This document shows, piece after piece, positions 23,041 to 35,237 of a stretch of 64,000 nucleotides of DNA. Under the pieces are notes generated by a model that saw nothing but the letters and a program-made list of their open reading frames with translations, ran no database searches and was not told the DNA's origin. Within the stretch, counting starts at the first letter, position 1, and every line of letters begins with the position of its first letter. This stretch comes from Eustoma russellianum (Eukaryota; Streptophyta; Magnoliopsida; Gentianales; Gentianaceae), in assembly GCA_036186865.1 (NCBI GenBank), contig AP025075.1, positions 16,145,548 to 16,209,547 of the forward strand. Reading direction: 5' to 3'. A program made the position numbers and the translations under genes.

Positions 23041-25195
23041 TTGTCTAGGTGGAGATCCGACTTCGCCATCTGGCGCTAGAGGAAGGTCAATCAGGCTTTA
23101 ATTCATTGCTCTCTTGCTCAAACACGTGTAACATACCTTTAAAATAGGAGAAAAAACTCAATGCGATGGCGAGGAATCTTATCACCGTCGCAACACAGAG
23201 GCGAGCCCAACCACCTGTTAAAGCAAGTCTTCCCTGGGTAGGTTGGATGCCCAATTGGTGTCCAAGGGGTTTCCTATGAAGATTATAGTCAAGCCATGGG
23301 ATAGTGGCTCAAAATATGGGTATCTTTATATAGTTGGTTGCCCAAATCAAGGCCAAGGCCCTAGAGGCCATGTAACCTGCTATAGGCCTTCCTTACAATT
23401 ATCAAGGAAGGCAAGAATCACAACAGTTCCAGCCATGGGACAAGTTCATGGCAGATTCAAGGGCAAAGGGGCAAAAATCATATACTGAACCTCTACCCTC
23501 ACTCAAAAAGCCCTTGGGCGTGATGTCACGTCATTCCAAACACGTGCAATGATCGATGCTACTTTACAAAGACCAAGGCAGCTTCAAAGATAAGTCATCA
23601 TCATACCATCCCGAGTACACATGGTCAGTGCAAGAAAGCCCTTTTTCTAAAGAAATTGCAGAGTACGCCACTGTAGGCAATTTTAAGGTGCCCAAGATAG
23701 ACACCTACGATGGGACCACTGACCCTGCAATCATCTCTTCCACTTCAAGACTGCAAGGAGTCCAAAAATGTTCTGGATCTGTTGAGGTGCAAAATATTCC
23801 CCGTATATCTAAGGGGAAAGGCCAGGAGATGATTTCAGGTGTTGCCGTTTTGATCGATATATTTTTTCTGAAAAATGGCTGAGAGGTTCAAAGCGCAGTT
23901 TGTGCCTTGAAAACCTTTTGTCAAAAACTCTTCACACTTGATGACTCTAAGGCAGATGCAGAATGAGTCAGTTTTACTTATATGCATCGCTTCACCGACG
24001 AGTCTTTGCAGGTCAGGGATTACAACAATGAGGTTATGGTTGATGTGTTTAAAAATAGGTTGAGCCCAAGTTGCCTCTTTTTTCTATTGGCCAAGGAGAA
24101 CCTGAAGGCTCTGAGGGCTTGTTTGGAAAAAACCCACCAATTCACATGAGGCGAAGAGGCCAACAAATCAAAAAAAGAGAGGCTAAGCTAGCCTACTAGA
24201 AGCTGAGCAAAGGCGATTATAAAATGGAAGCCCACAGGGGTACCAAGGACAAGCATAGTGCATATGACCACCTGAGAGGCCAAAGCAAGAAAAGTTTGCC
24301 ATTAAGTTCCTCGAAAGAAATGATCCTTGCAGTCATAGAGAAATACGGGCTAAAGGATAGACCCGTCGCAGCTGCAGGGGCCGAGGTCAAAGAGAGATCC
24401 CAGCCCATACTAAAAATATCAAAAAATATTGGCCATGATACGGAGAATTACAGGTAGCTAGCATGTGCAATCGAGTGTCTCATTGAACATGGTTATCTTT
24501 ATTAGTTTTATTACCCAAGATCACGATTGCATAATCAGCTCGATTTCCACCAACCTTCTCTAGAAGAGAAGTTCTGGGAAGAAGCCACACCGACGCAGAA
24601 GAGATGATGATGAGGAGGATAAAGGGCTTAGTGTTGTAAGTTAGCTTGGTGGGCCTGGCATGCTGAGGTTAAGACCAGAGACATGTGTTGTCAAGACTTC
24701 GAACAACTCGCCCCACAAAAGGGCAAAGCTGGCATAGGAATCGACCTATAGCCAAGTGGCCCAATCCCTTTGGGCTATAACAACAAAAGCTTGGCCATTA
24801 ACATCTTTGTCAACCTTGCACCTCATAACACTATGGAGGTGTATCGAGTTTATGTTGATACATGCAGTGCAGCAAACGTGATGCATTACAATGTCTTCCA
24901 ACAGTTGAGGCTGTAGAACAACCAATTATGCTTTGTATCGACTCCCTTATTTGGATTTTCTGGTGCGGCAGTGCAGCCAGCAGGATTAGTTACATTGTTG
25001 GTAACCTTCAACAAGCACCCTAAGTGTCAAAATCAGTGGATAGATTTTGTCTTCGTGAAAGAGAAGCCATCCTACAACATTCTCTTTGATAGGTCCGCCT
25101 TAATGAAATCGGAGGCACTTGTCTTGCCTCTGCATGTTAGCCTAATGTTTTCCTCACGGCCCAAGGTTGTGACCGTACATGAGAACTTGTAGCCA
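23041..25195 (+). pseudogene. Tat-type Ty3/gypsy gag-protease remnant
   Basis: TGGCGCTAGAGGAAGG at 23071 is a possible primer site of the Tat/Athila kind, two bases after a CA end. A Met-start frame opens at 23164 (MARNLITVATQRR). Near 23640-23720, SPFSKEIAEYATVGNFKVP and then TYDGTTDP match the gag start of this lineage. Near 23970-24150, YMHRFTDESLQVRDYNNEV fits the gag core. At 24836-25190 a retropepsin-like stretch reads VYVDTCSAANVM ... PLFGFSGAAVQP ... PSYNILFDRSAL. Stops and shifts are frequent and the expected active-site Gly is Cys (DTC). No RT or integrase is present, as the next element starts at 25203. Confidence 0.65.
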
Positions 25196-25437
25196 GCCCA
25201 GATGTTACACCCGGAAATTTTCGAATTAGCTGTTATGTGTTATTAAAACTAGAGTAGCCGTTGAGTATGACAACCCCTCGGAATTAAAGTTAATCATAGC
25301 AAATCGTTTATGTCCAAGTGACTTATACCTATGTATGGATGTTAAATATGTATAGAGTATGAATGAAAGTCAGGCACAAAAGAGATATAAATAAAAAAAT
25401 GCTTAAGGGTGACGTGTGATAGGATAAAGTAATTAAG

Positions 25438-25480
25438 AATAATAATAATAATAATAATAATAGTAATAGTAATAATATAA
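25438..25480 (+). repeat. (AAT)n microsatellite
   Basis: About ten AAT/TAA units, the last few interrupted by AGT, lie in the left arm of the old LTR. Confidence 0.9.
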
Positions 25481-25691
25481 ATAAAGTAAAAGATAAAGAT
25501 AAACTAAAATTTTTAAAAAAAGGAAAAAATAAAAAAATAAAGGCGTGATGGGGGGAAACAGCCCCCGAAATTCGCTCAGCAATTTTGCTAATGGGGGGAG
25601 GTGGGCTGACAGTTTAAGAAGGAAGTAACAAAAAAAAGTAAAAAAAAAATGAAAAATGAAGAGAACAAACACAGAGGTGAGGGGCAGCGAT

Positions 25692-25778
25692 AGAGAAGAA
25701 AGGGAAGGGGAAAGAGAAAGAGAGAAGAGAGGGAAAAGGAAGAAGGAAAAGAGAAGAAGGAAGAAAGAGAAGAGGGAA
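25692..25778 (+). repeat. Uninterrupted 87-base purine tract
   Basis: Only A and G occur from 25692 to 25778, with many GAGAA/GGAAG runs. The flanks are also purine-rich from about 25620. Confidence 0.92.
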
Positions 25779-26941
25779 CGCGCAAAATATTATTAAATTT
25801 GTTCAAGTTTGTGAGATTAGTCGTATAATTGTCTGCGTCCAGGTAGGTTCCATTTTCCCCCTCCAAATTGGTACAATCCAAGCATGCCTTAGTAATATAT
25901 TATGTGTTTTTGTTGTTTTAATTGTTGGAATCTATAGTATGTCGTTGAATCTGTGAAAGACCTACTTTGGAGTACTATTGATGTGTAGTATGGTTTTGCG
26001 TGTCTTAGATTTGATGTTAGAGAAAAATTTGATAATCAAAATAGCACATCTTTGGTATGTTTAGGGTTTTTAGCTGTTGTTTTGGCCTTATGATAGGTTC
26101 CCATAGACTGAAAATAGACAAAAATATAGATCAGAGTCGAAAAACGGCCGCCGCTGGAAGAGCCGCATGTGGGCACTCACGCGCCTCCTGGAGATGCTGG
26201 ACTCAATATGTATTAAAAAAAATTGCTTAACGCCGGCTTGCAGCGCGTGCAGGCCAGGCTAACCCAATGGGCCGATGGCTGGCGGTTGCAGGTCCAGCCC
26301 ATTTAGCTATTATATATATATAAAAGAAGGGGCAGACGGCTTAGCAGACCGGACCGAATGGCCAACGGATCAGGCCGGCAGCAATAACTCGACTTAATAA
26401 AAAAAGGGGAAACTGTAGCAGGCTGGTCGACTGGCGGGCCGGACCGAATGGAGTAGCCGACCAGGGCTGGGAAAACAGGGCCAGCCCAAATAAGATTTAC
26501 CAAATAATTTAATTTCTGAATTTTCATAATAAATATTATTTGATTAAATTTAAATAGTGATAATTATAGGAAAATATAAATAAATATCAGAAAATAATTA
26601 ATAAATTCAAGAAATTATAAAATGCTGAAATCAAATTATTTTCATTAAATTTTTGAAATTATGATAGTTTATTTAATTCGGATAAATAGGTAATAAATAG
26701 AAATATATAGGGGGAAATTGAGAAAAAATATGGAAAATGCCCGGTAAATGTATACAAGCCGTGGAAAAGTAGATGTGATGCCGTACAATGTTTAGTTAGC
26801 ATTCGAGCAATAACTGAACCTAGATTTGTGTGCCGGAGGATGGTGAGTGAAGTGCCCGCCCGGGAGCATGGTCTCGATACAGTGCACCTGTCGTACTCTA
26901 CTACGAGTAGTATAAGGCGACGTCATCATACATGCACAAAT

Positions 26942-28200
26942 TGTTGAGAAATATGTTTGGATAATTTTCAAAGTCATGATTTTAAGTGGTGAATACTTAA
27001 AAATGTCACACATGGTGTTATATGTGATTAAAAGTTGAAAAAGTTGAAAACGTTGACATCGATCTCTCAGGTTGTTGCACATCGATCGATCTGTGTACAT
27101 AGATCTCTCACATCGATCGATCTATGTAAGGGAGAAAAGTTCAAGACCTTTCTGTGAGACATCGATCTCTGAAGCTGAGGCACTTCGATCGATCGATGTT
27201 AGGGTTTTTAGGAATATTTTTCTAAAATGTGACAATTTGGTTGTTTTCATTTGTACATGATTTATACATGCTCATTATGTGCTTATTATGTGTTTTTGGT
27301 GATTAATATTGTCTTGTGACTAACGTGCCTTGGAAGTTTCTACAACTTACCAAAAGGAAAAAATTGGTATTTTAGTTTTGTAGGAGCATTACATGGTGAA
27401 CATGTTTCAAGGATGTATTCTCATTATATTTATCATGACAAAGGTGATATCATGAGTATTTCTAACCATCGGGGTCATTTCTAGAGTTTTCTCACACCAG
27501 GGGTATTTTGGTCATTTCACCCCTGAGGGTATTTTTGGTATTTTCACTTAAGGAATCTCTTAAGGAGAAAACTCATCCTAACAATTATCCTAGTCAAAAG
27601 TACAATAAAATACGATTATTCTGGTCTTAGGGCCAGACCAAAATGTTTGGAACCTATTCAATTGGCTTAAAGAGGTCAAACTCCAAGAACAAACAAGGGT
27701 GCTGGATTTTAGGCTGAAGTGGTGCCTCTGTTTGACTCGCCTTCGCCCGCGGATACGAGCAGAATTTGAAGAAGTGTCCTTCTTGGGAAATTTAGTTCAC
27801 ATCTTTGTCATCTTCATTCTGGAGCTGTGATATTATTATTTTGAAGATAATATGGTGATCTTATATCTTATTCTCTCAACCGATGATATTATTGACTATA
27901 GCTGGATATGTGACGATTTGAGATGTCACATTCTATTTTTTCTTGAAAACCCTCTTATATATGTTATAAGAGAACATTTATCATCATTATTCACAGATAT
28001 TAAAGGTGTCAAAGGTGTGGAAATGATCTCAACATATAAGAAGAAATATTGGGGAATTTCGGTGTTACACGTTGACATAATCTTGTCAATTGTTATCTAT
28101 TTATTTCTTCTTCAAAAATCTGAGTTGCTACACATATATATATGTTTAAAAACGTGAATATGCTGGTGGATATGATGTGGAGTTCATTTTATGAGTTGGA
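26942..28200 (+). repeat. Sirevirus 5' LTR, left arm
   Basis: It matches 42788-43805 of the 3' LTR. The ATCGATCG-rich cluster is at 27057-27200. About 220-240 bp near 27562-27807 are absent from the 3' LTR. The arm ends at TTGGA, the target duplicated by the nested element; the 3' LTR at 43804 shows the empty site (GAGTTGGAGACAAG). Confidence 0.92.
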
Positions 28201-31200
28201 TGTAGGATCTGCAAGGCACCACTAGAAGGGGGGGGGGTTGAATAGGTGGTGTGGAAAGTGTGGTTTTTAAAATTTTTTTAAAACTAAACAACTCAACTTC
28301 TGAAAACAAATTCTGTTTCCAGGACCAGTTTTAAAACGTTTTTAAAACCAGGTTATAGGTCTCCAAAAATTCTGAAATTTTGATAGAGCTTAGCCTCAGA
28401 TGTTATGAGGGTCCCCTAAAAATTTCAAATTAAAATTCAAACTTTAACCCCTTGAAAAACCGTTGGTAATCAGATTACTTGAATCTGCCAGAAACGGTAG
28501 ACGGTTTTGAAAAAATTATTCCTATTTGTGTCTATGTCCAAATGCTCTGAAAATTTGACCCCTAACTCCTTATATACTATATTTAATTGGGTTGAAACAG
28601 TTTTGCAAAATTCTTTTGGGAAGTAGGTCAACTACAATCAAAGTCTCAACCTTTGCAAGTCTAAAAATCATACTGCACTAGTCTCAGAACTTTTGATGTT
28701 TGATCGACTTATACTTATCCAAAAGGGTCGAAACTTGTGCCAAATTAACCCTAGAACGTGTGGCTATGTTTCTGAAAATTTTCATAATTTTTGAAAGTCG
28801 TTTACTATTTTTACGAATACCAACAAAAAGAGTAAACTGTGCAGTAACAGAAAGTAAATGCTGAAAGTAAATGGCACCAAGAATTTTATACTGGTGCGGT
28901 TATAAACAACCTACTCCAGTCTTCAAGGAACACCTTCCTTGGTTCACACTAGTCACACACACGCAATACACCTTACCAGAGGGTTGATGGAGTTACACAC
29001 CAACTCCAACCCTTTACAAACCTTGTACGTTCAATACAATATGCACGAACACCACCACCTCGCAAGAATGAAGATTGATCACACCTTGATCAATATTTTA
29101 CAAAGATATGGAATATGTGGTGGTCTATAACAAGCCTATTCAAGATTGAAAGATATGAATACAATAGGCTTTCAAGAAGAAAGAAAGAAAGAGAATGTAG
29201 AAGAAGAAGGCTAGAACACTTTTGATCCTTGAACTTGCAACTCTTGTTCTTGTTCTTGTTTTGCTCTTCTTCCTTCTTTTTAATCACATTGTGGCCGCCC
29301 CTTGGTGCTCTCCCCCTCTTGAAAATTGTCTTCTAAGTCCTTGGGAGAATGTAAGACATCATTGTGACAAGGTCTTGCTTACTTGGCATCTTCTTATTGG
29401 ATGATCATTTAAGCTTTGCTTACTTGGCACTTCATGATAGGTTTGATGTTGTCATCATTGATGACTTGGAAAAATCTGAGAATAACACTTAAAACATGTG
29501 CCAAAATCATCACAAAATAATTTCCATAAAGCATAAGATTATCACATAAATTGCAAGACAAAATTTCTTCCTACCTTAAGCATAAAATCGGCCATAAAGT
29601 GTACATACCATGCTGAATTTTTAGCATGTGACACATGGAGATAAAGTTCAAAATGTTACCATTTTTCTTTGATTTTTCTTTTTAAAATGAATCACCAATT
29701 GATGGTAAATATTCTCATCACATGAGAAATGAACTTGGACACAATTATGCTCAAAAATTCGGCCTACACAAGTCACACACATGCTGAAAAATTTCAGCAT
29801 GTGTTATATGTAGAATATCACACCTTACTTAATTTAAATAATATTCAAATTATTTCCATTTCTTCTTCCAATCAATCACACAATAAAAGATGATAAAATA
29901 TATCATATTAATGTGCAAAAATCGGCCACCCATGCTCACACATGCTGATATTTTCAGCATGTGTTATAAGTGAGACAAAGTTTGAATTCTTACCATATGT
30001 AGCTTCTCTCTTTAATTCACCAACATTGTATGATTGATCCTTGACCAATCAATATGCCAACAAGGCTCCAAATAAGCTCCATCTTGGCTGTAGGGACGTT
30101 AGGCAATCCATATATATGTGCTGAAATTTATTTTTGCTAACTTTGTAAAATAGTGCACATTTAATAATACACACATGTTATATTCCAATCAACCCTTAAT
30201 TTAATTTTCTGGAACACTTTAAGATGTATATCATATGTAAAAAGTGTCTAGATACATGTCACATGATGTGCCAAAAACGTTCCATGTGTTGTGTGCGAAG
30301 AAAACCGAATTTTCGATATTTATCGATTACCCGATTTTTCTCTAATTTAAATTCCAACTTTTACACATGTTATATATATTATGTTATGCATAATATATAT
30401 ATAATCTATACTTTAAATCTCAGCACTTGGCTGGTCTAAAGTGGTACCATTAACATGTGACAAAATTAAACTTGGAATCTTCACATTTTGGCCTTAATGT
30501 GGGGTGATTTGTGTGTGCCAACATGGAAAGTATTTTTGGCTGAATATACAGTCATGTGCACGAAATTTTTATCAATTTTTGAAGTATAGGGGCTGGCCAT
30601 TTATTTATGGAAAGTACGTGACACGTTGGCGAAGTTTCGGTATTCGCCCGATATGACAATTTTTGGTTTAGAACCTTTTATCGTGTCGTATTTAATTTGT
30701 CATCACCATATCTTATATCATATGATATAAGACCTGAATATACTCATAAATATGAGTTAAGTATAGTGGTGTGACATTAACGTACGTATGTAAAATATAT
30801 AACGTGTCGGTAGTATGTTGGAATACATGTGTATGTGCCTTTTTCAAAAAATCTGAAAATATATGCAATATATATGTATATGGCGTGTACACATTAAAGA
30901 GGGGAGGAGGAGAAAACTTTCCTTCCTTAGCCTTGTTGCCTTTGTGCATCTTCCAAATATGACTTCCTTTAATGAACTACTTAGTTTAATAAACTAAGTA
31001 CTTTACTTAATGAACTAGTTTAGTTCATTAATGGTGACACCTGAAAATAGTTTAAACACAACAAATGTTTGCCATATGATGTAAGCTTTAATGCTTCATG
31101 GCTCGTTAGTCCGGCAACATTATATATAAGCTAAATAAGGCAAGTAATAGCAATGTATCATGCACACGTTTGTTTATATCATGCACGTTTTATCTTATGC

Positions 31201-31261
31201 TCATTTTTGTGCACATTTAAATCATGTATTTGAAAATCACTCAAACCCCTTTTTCTCTACA
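28201..31261 (-). repeat. 3' LTR of the non-autonomous Sirevirus, 3061 bp
   Basis: The plus-strand ends are TGTAGGATCTGCAAGG and CCTTTTTCTCTACA. Palindromic CACATGCTGA...TCAGCATGTG repeats lie near 29612, 29779 and 29939. The G run near 28230 is longer than in the 5' LTR. Confidence 0.94.
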
Positions 31262-31440
31262 ATCTCCCCCTTTTGATGATTTTCAAAATAACTTATGCAC
31301 ATGATTTAAATCCTATCGCTCCCCCTTTAATTATGCATAAATTCAAAATTCGAAATTTAAATTTCGAATCCGCTCCCCCTTGATTTATGCAATCAGTATC
31401 TCTCTCCCCCTTAAATCATGCTTTCTCTCCCCTTTTATTT
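31262..31440 (-). other. Five polypurine-tract-like motifs before the 3' LTR
   Basis: On the minus strand AAAAGGGGAG, TTAAGGGGGAGAG, CAAGGGGGAGCG, AAAGGGGGAGCG and AAAAGGGGGAGAT occur within 180 bp; the last abuts the 3' LTR. Multiple polypurine tracts are a described hallmark of Sireviruses. Confidence 0.85.
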
Positions 31441-31522
31441 TAGAAAGCAAATCAAAAGATGCCTGTAAAGATGAAGAAAAAATCATGCATTTCATATACG
31501 TGCGTTCGTAAGGGTTATTTAT

Positions 31523-32128
31523 TCAATCCTTTGAAAATGTCCCTTTTGGTACCCAAATTTGGGTGACCTTTCTAGGTCTTCCAAAAGGTGAGAAAGGTGA
31601 TGAGAACGCAACATAATAAACTTTTGGTGCAACTGTATCTGGCCTTTGGCCAAGAACTCCTTTATACGCATTATATGTAGGACGTTTTTGATATGTCCTT
31701 GTGTTTGTATGTGTAGTGCGTGGATGGAATGAATGTCGTGTATGCATTACTCTTTTCTTTTCATATCTATATGGTACAAAGTTGTATTTCACATGATGTG
31801 AAGAGGAAGTGGGGCGTGATGAAGAAAGGGGCGGTTTTTGCGTCATCTTAGACGCCACTTGAGGCTTTGGGGTGTCTACTTTCTTAGACACAACAAACTT
31901 TGTTGGTTTGGTGGATACTTCATTAGTGTCAACGTATCCCAAACCCGTTTTGTCACTGTCATGCTTTTGTGATAAGATAATGCGATGCAGCATGTTAGAT
32001 CCCGTGTCAAATTGTTTCACCTTTTTCTCTACATCCGCATTTCTTGATTTCCATTGAATAAAAGACTCACCGTCGAAAAGGAGAGACCTTACAGTTGACA
32101 TTCCTTCTTGCACGGTTGTGGTTGCCAT
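31523..32128 (-). CDS. Mini-Gag of the non-autonomous Sirevirus (internal deletion)
   Basis: This is an open frame of 201 codons. The first 25 or so residues (MATTTVQEGMS ... FDGESFIQWK) match the start of the full-length Gag at 59881. From SRNADVEKKVKQFDTGSNM to VWVPKGTF-like (here IWVPKGTFSKD) the frame matches the last third of that Gag. About 440 residues in between are missing: the capsid-like gag domain, the CCHC knuckle and most of the coiled coil. The junction is in frame and lies in a short shared GAAA-type sequence. Whether the product is made or used is unknown; it could be a passive leftover of a deletion. Confidence 0.8.
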   Translation of the reverse strand: MATTTVQEGMSTVRSLLFDGESFIQWKSRNADVEKKVKQFDTGSNMLHRIILSQKHDSDKTGLGYVDTNEVSTKPTKFVVSKKVDTPKPQVASKMTQKPPLSSSRPTSSSHHVKYNFVPYRYEKKRVMHTRHSFHPRTTHTNTRTYQKRPTYNAYKGVLGQRPDTVAPKVYYVAFSSPFSPFGRPRKVTQIWVPKGTFSKD

Positions 32129-32168
32129 CTCACTGAATCGTTGGATTCTTTGAAGTGAGTGTTCCTGC

Positions 32169-32180
32169 TCTCTGATACCA
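32169..32180 (-). other. Primer binding site of the non-autonomous Sirevirus
   Basis: The minus strand reads TGGTATCAGAGA two bases after the LTR end. It differs from the usual TGGTATCAGAGC only at the last base. Confidence 0.85.
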
Positions 32181-32182
32181 AT

Positions 32183-35100
32183 TGTAGGATCTGCAAGGCA
32201 CCACTAGAAGGGGGGTTGAATAGGTGGTGTGGAAAGTGTGGTTTTTAAAATTTGTTTAAAACTAAACAACTCAACTTCTGAAAACAAATTCTGTTTCCAG
32301 GACCAGTTTTAAAACGTTTTTAAAACAAGGTTATAGGTCTCCAAAAATTCTGAAATTTTTAGAAAACTTAGACTCAGATGTTATGAGGGTCCCCTAAAAA
32401 TTTCAAATTAAAATTCAACCTTTAACCCCTTGAAAAACCGTTGGTAATCAGATTTCTCGAATCTGCCAGAAACGGTAAACGGTTTTGAAAAATTTATTCC
32501 TATTTGTGTGTATGTCCAAATGCTCTGAACATTTGACCACTAACTCCTTATATACTATATTTAATTGGGTTGAAACAGTTTTGCAAAATTCTTTTGGGAT
32601 TTAGGTCAACTACAATCAAGGTCTCAACCTTTTCAAGTCTGAATATCAGACTGCACTAGTCTCAGAACTTTTGATGTTTGATCAACTTATACATATCATA
32701 AAGGGTTTAAACTTGTGTCAAATTAACCCTAGAACGTGTGGCTATGTTTCTGAAAATTTTTGTAATTTTTGAAATTCATTTACTATTTTTACGAACGCCA
32801 ACAAGAAGAGTAAACTGTGCAGTAACAGAAAGTAAATGCTGAAAGTAAATGGCACCAAGAATTTTATACTGGTTCGGTTATAAACAACCTACTCCAGTCT
32901 TCAAGGAACATCTTCCTTGGTTCACACTAGTCACACACACGCAATACACCTTACCACAGGGTTGATGGAGTTACACACCAACTCCAACCCTTTACAAACC
33001 TTGTACGTTCAGTACAATATGCACGAACACCACCACCTCGCAAGAATGAAGATTGATCACACCTTGATCAATCTTTTACAAAGATATGGAATATGTGGTG
33101 GTCTATAACAAGCCTATTCAAGATTGAAAGATATGAATACAATAGGCTTTCAAGAAGAAAGAAAGAAAGAGAATGTAGAAGAAGAAGGCTAGAACACTTT
33201 TGATCCTTGAACTTGCAACTCTTGTTCTTGTTCTTGTTTTGCTCTTCTTCCTACTTTTAATCACATTGTGGCCGCCCCTTGGTGCTCTCCCCCTCTTGAA
33301 AATTGTCTTCTAAGTCCTTGGGAGAATGTAAGACATCATTGTGACAAGGTCTTGCTTACTTGGCATCTTCTTATTGGATGATCATTTAAGCTTTGCTTAC
33401 TTGGCAATTCATGATAGGTTGGATGTTGTCATCATTGATGACTTGGAAAAATCTGAGAATAACACTTAAAACATGTGCCAAAATCATCACAAACTAATTT
33501 CCATAAAGCATAAGATTATCACATAAATTGCAAGACAAAATTTCTTCCTTCCTTAAGCATAAAATCGGCCATAAAGTGTACATACCATGCTGAATTTTCA
33601 GCATGTGACACATGGAGATAAAGTTCAAAATGTTACCATTTTTCTTTGATTTTTCTTTTTAAAATGAATCACCAATTGATGGTAAATATTCTCATCACAT
33701 GAGAAATGAACTTGGACACAATTATGCTCAAAAATTCGGCCTACACAAGTCACACACATGCTGAAAAATTTCAGCATGTGTGATATGTAGAATATCACAC
33801 TTTATTTAATTTAAATAATATTCAAATTATTTCCATTTCTTCTTCCAATCAATCACACAATAAAAGATGATAAAATATATCATATTAATGTGCAAAAATC
33901 GGCCACCCATGCTCACACATGCTGATATTTTCAGCATGTGTTACAAGCGAGACAAAGTTTGAATTCTTACCATATGTAGCTTCTCTCTTTAATTCACCAA
34001 CATTGTATGATTGATTCTTGACCAATCAATATGCCAACAAGGCTCCAAATAAGCTCCATCTTGGCTGTAGGGACGTTAGGCAATCCATATACATGTGCTG
34101 AAATTTATTTTTGCTAACTTTGTAAAATAGTGCACATTTAATAATACACACATGTTATATTCCAATCAGCCCTTAATTTAATTTTCTAGAACACTTTAAG
34201 ATGTATATCATATGTAAAAAGTGTCTAGATACATGTCACATGATGTGCCAAAAACGTTTCATGTGTTGTGTGCATAGAAAACCGAATTTTCGATATTTAT
34301 CGATTACCCAATTTTTCTCTAATTTAAATTCCAAATTTTGCACATGTTATATATATTATGTTACACATAATATATATATAATATATACTTTAAATCTCAG
34401 CACTTGGCTGGTCTAAAGTGGTACCATTAACATGTGACAAAATTAAACTTGGAATCTTCACATTTTGGCCTTAATGTGGGGTGATTTTTGTGTGCCACAT
34501 GAAAAGTATTTTTGGCTGAATATACAGTCATGTGCACGAAATTTTTATCAATTTTTGAAGTATAGGGGCTGGCCATTTATTTATGGCAAGTACGTGACAC
34601 GTTGGCGAAGTTTCGGTATTCGCCCGATATGACAATTTTTGGTTTAGAACCTTTTATCGTGTCGTATTTAATTTTTCATCACCATATCTTATATCATATG
34701 ATATAAGACCTGAATATACTCATAAATATGAGTTAAGTATAGTGGTGTGACATTAACGTACGTACGTAAAATATATAACGTGTCGGTAGTACGTTGGAAT
34801 ACATGTGTATGTGCCTTTTTCAAAAAATCTGAAAATATATGCAATATATATGTATATGGCGTGTACACATTAAAGAGGGGAGGAGGAGAAAACTTTCCTT
34901 CCTTAGCCTTGTTGCCTTTGTGCATCTTCCAAATGTGACTTCCTTTAATGAACTAGTTAGTTTAATAAACTAAGTACTTCACTTAATGAACTAGTTTAGT
35001 TCATTAATGGTGACACCTGAAAATAGTATAAACACAACAAATGTTTGCCATATGATGTAAGCTTTAACGCTTCATGGCTCGTTAGTCCGGCAACATTATA

Positions 35101-35237
35101 TATAAGCTAAATAAGGCAAGTAATAGCAATGTATCATGCACACGTTTGTTTATATCATGCACGTTTTATCTTATGCTCATTTTTGTGCATATTTAAATAA
35201 TGTATTTGAAAATCACTCAAACCCCTTTTTCTCTACA
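32183..35237 (-). repeat. 5' LTR of the non-autonomous Sirevirus, 3055 bp
   Basis: It has the same ends as the 3' LTR (TGTAGGATCT and TTCTCTACA). The palindromes recur near 33591, 33757 and 33917. A TTGGA duplication follows at 35238. Confidence 0.94.

Larger units (their letters stand above)
25203..26847 (+). repeat. Left arm of an old Tekay-type LTR
   Basis: It starts TGTTACACCCGGAAATTTTCG and is interrupted at 26847 by a solo LTR with duplication GTGAG. The right arm resumes at 50090 and ends at 50913 before a primer site. The arms together give an LTR of about 2.46 kb. It contains an (AAT)n stretch (25438-25480) and a purine tract (25692-25778). No gene is seen. Confidence 0.68.
28201..35237 (-). 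mobile_element. Non-autonomous Sirevirus derivative with two full LTRs
   Basis: This is a minus-strand element of 7037 bp flanked by TTGGA (28196-28200 and 35238-35242). Its LTRs are 28201-31261 (3') and 32183-35237 (5'). The interior is only 921 bp: primer site, a shortened gag frame and a run of polypurine tracts. It has no protease, integrase or RT, so it would depend on a related element such as the one at 54923. The two LTRs are close but not identical. Confidence 0.94.

Noticed and set aside
22889..23101. 70-codon frame ahead of the Tat-type remnant
   Set aside because: It overlaps the presumed LTR end and primer site and has no protein similarity I recognise.
29610..34000. Regularly spaced palindromes that could suggest a CRISPR-like array
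   Set aside because: The repeats are few, imperfect and 150 bp or more apart inside plant LTRs; no cas genes are present.
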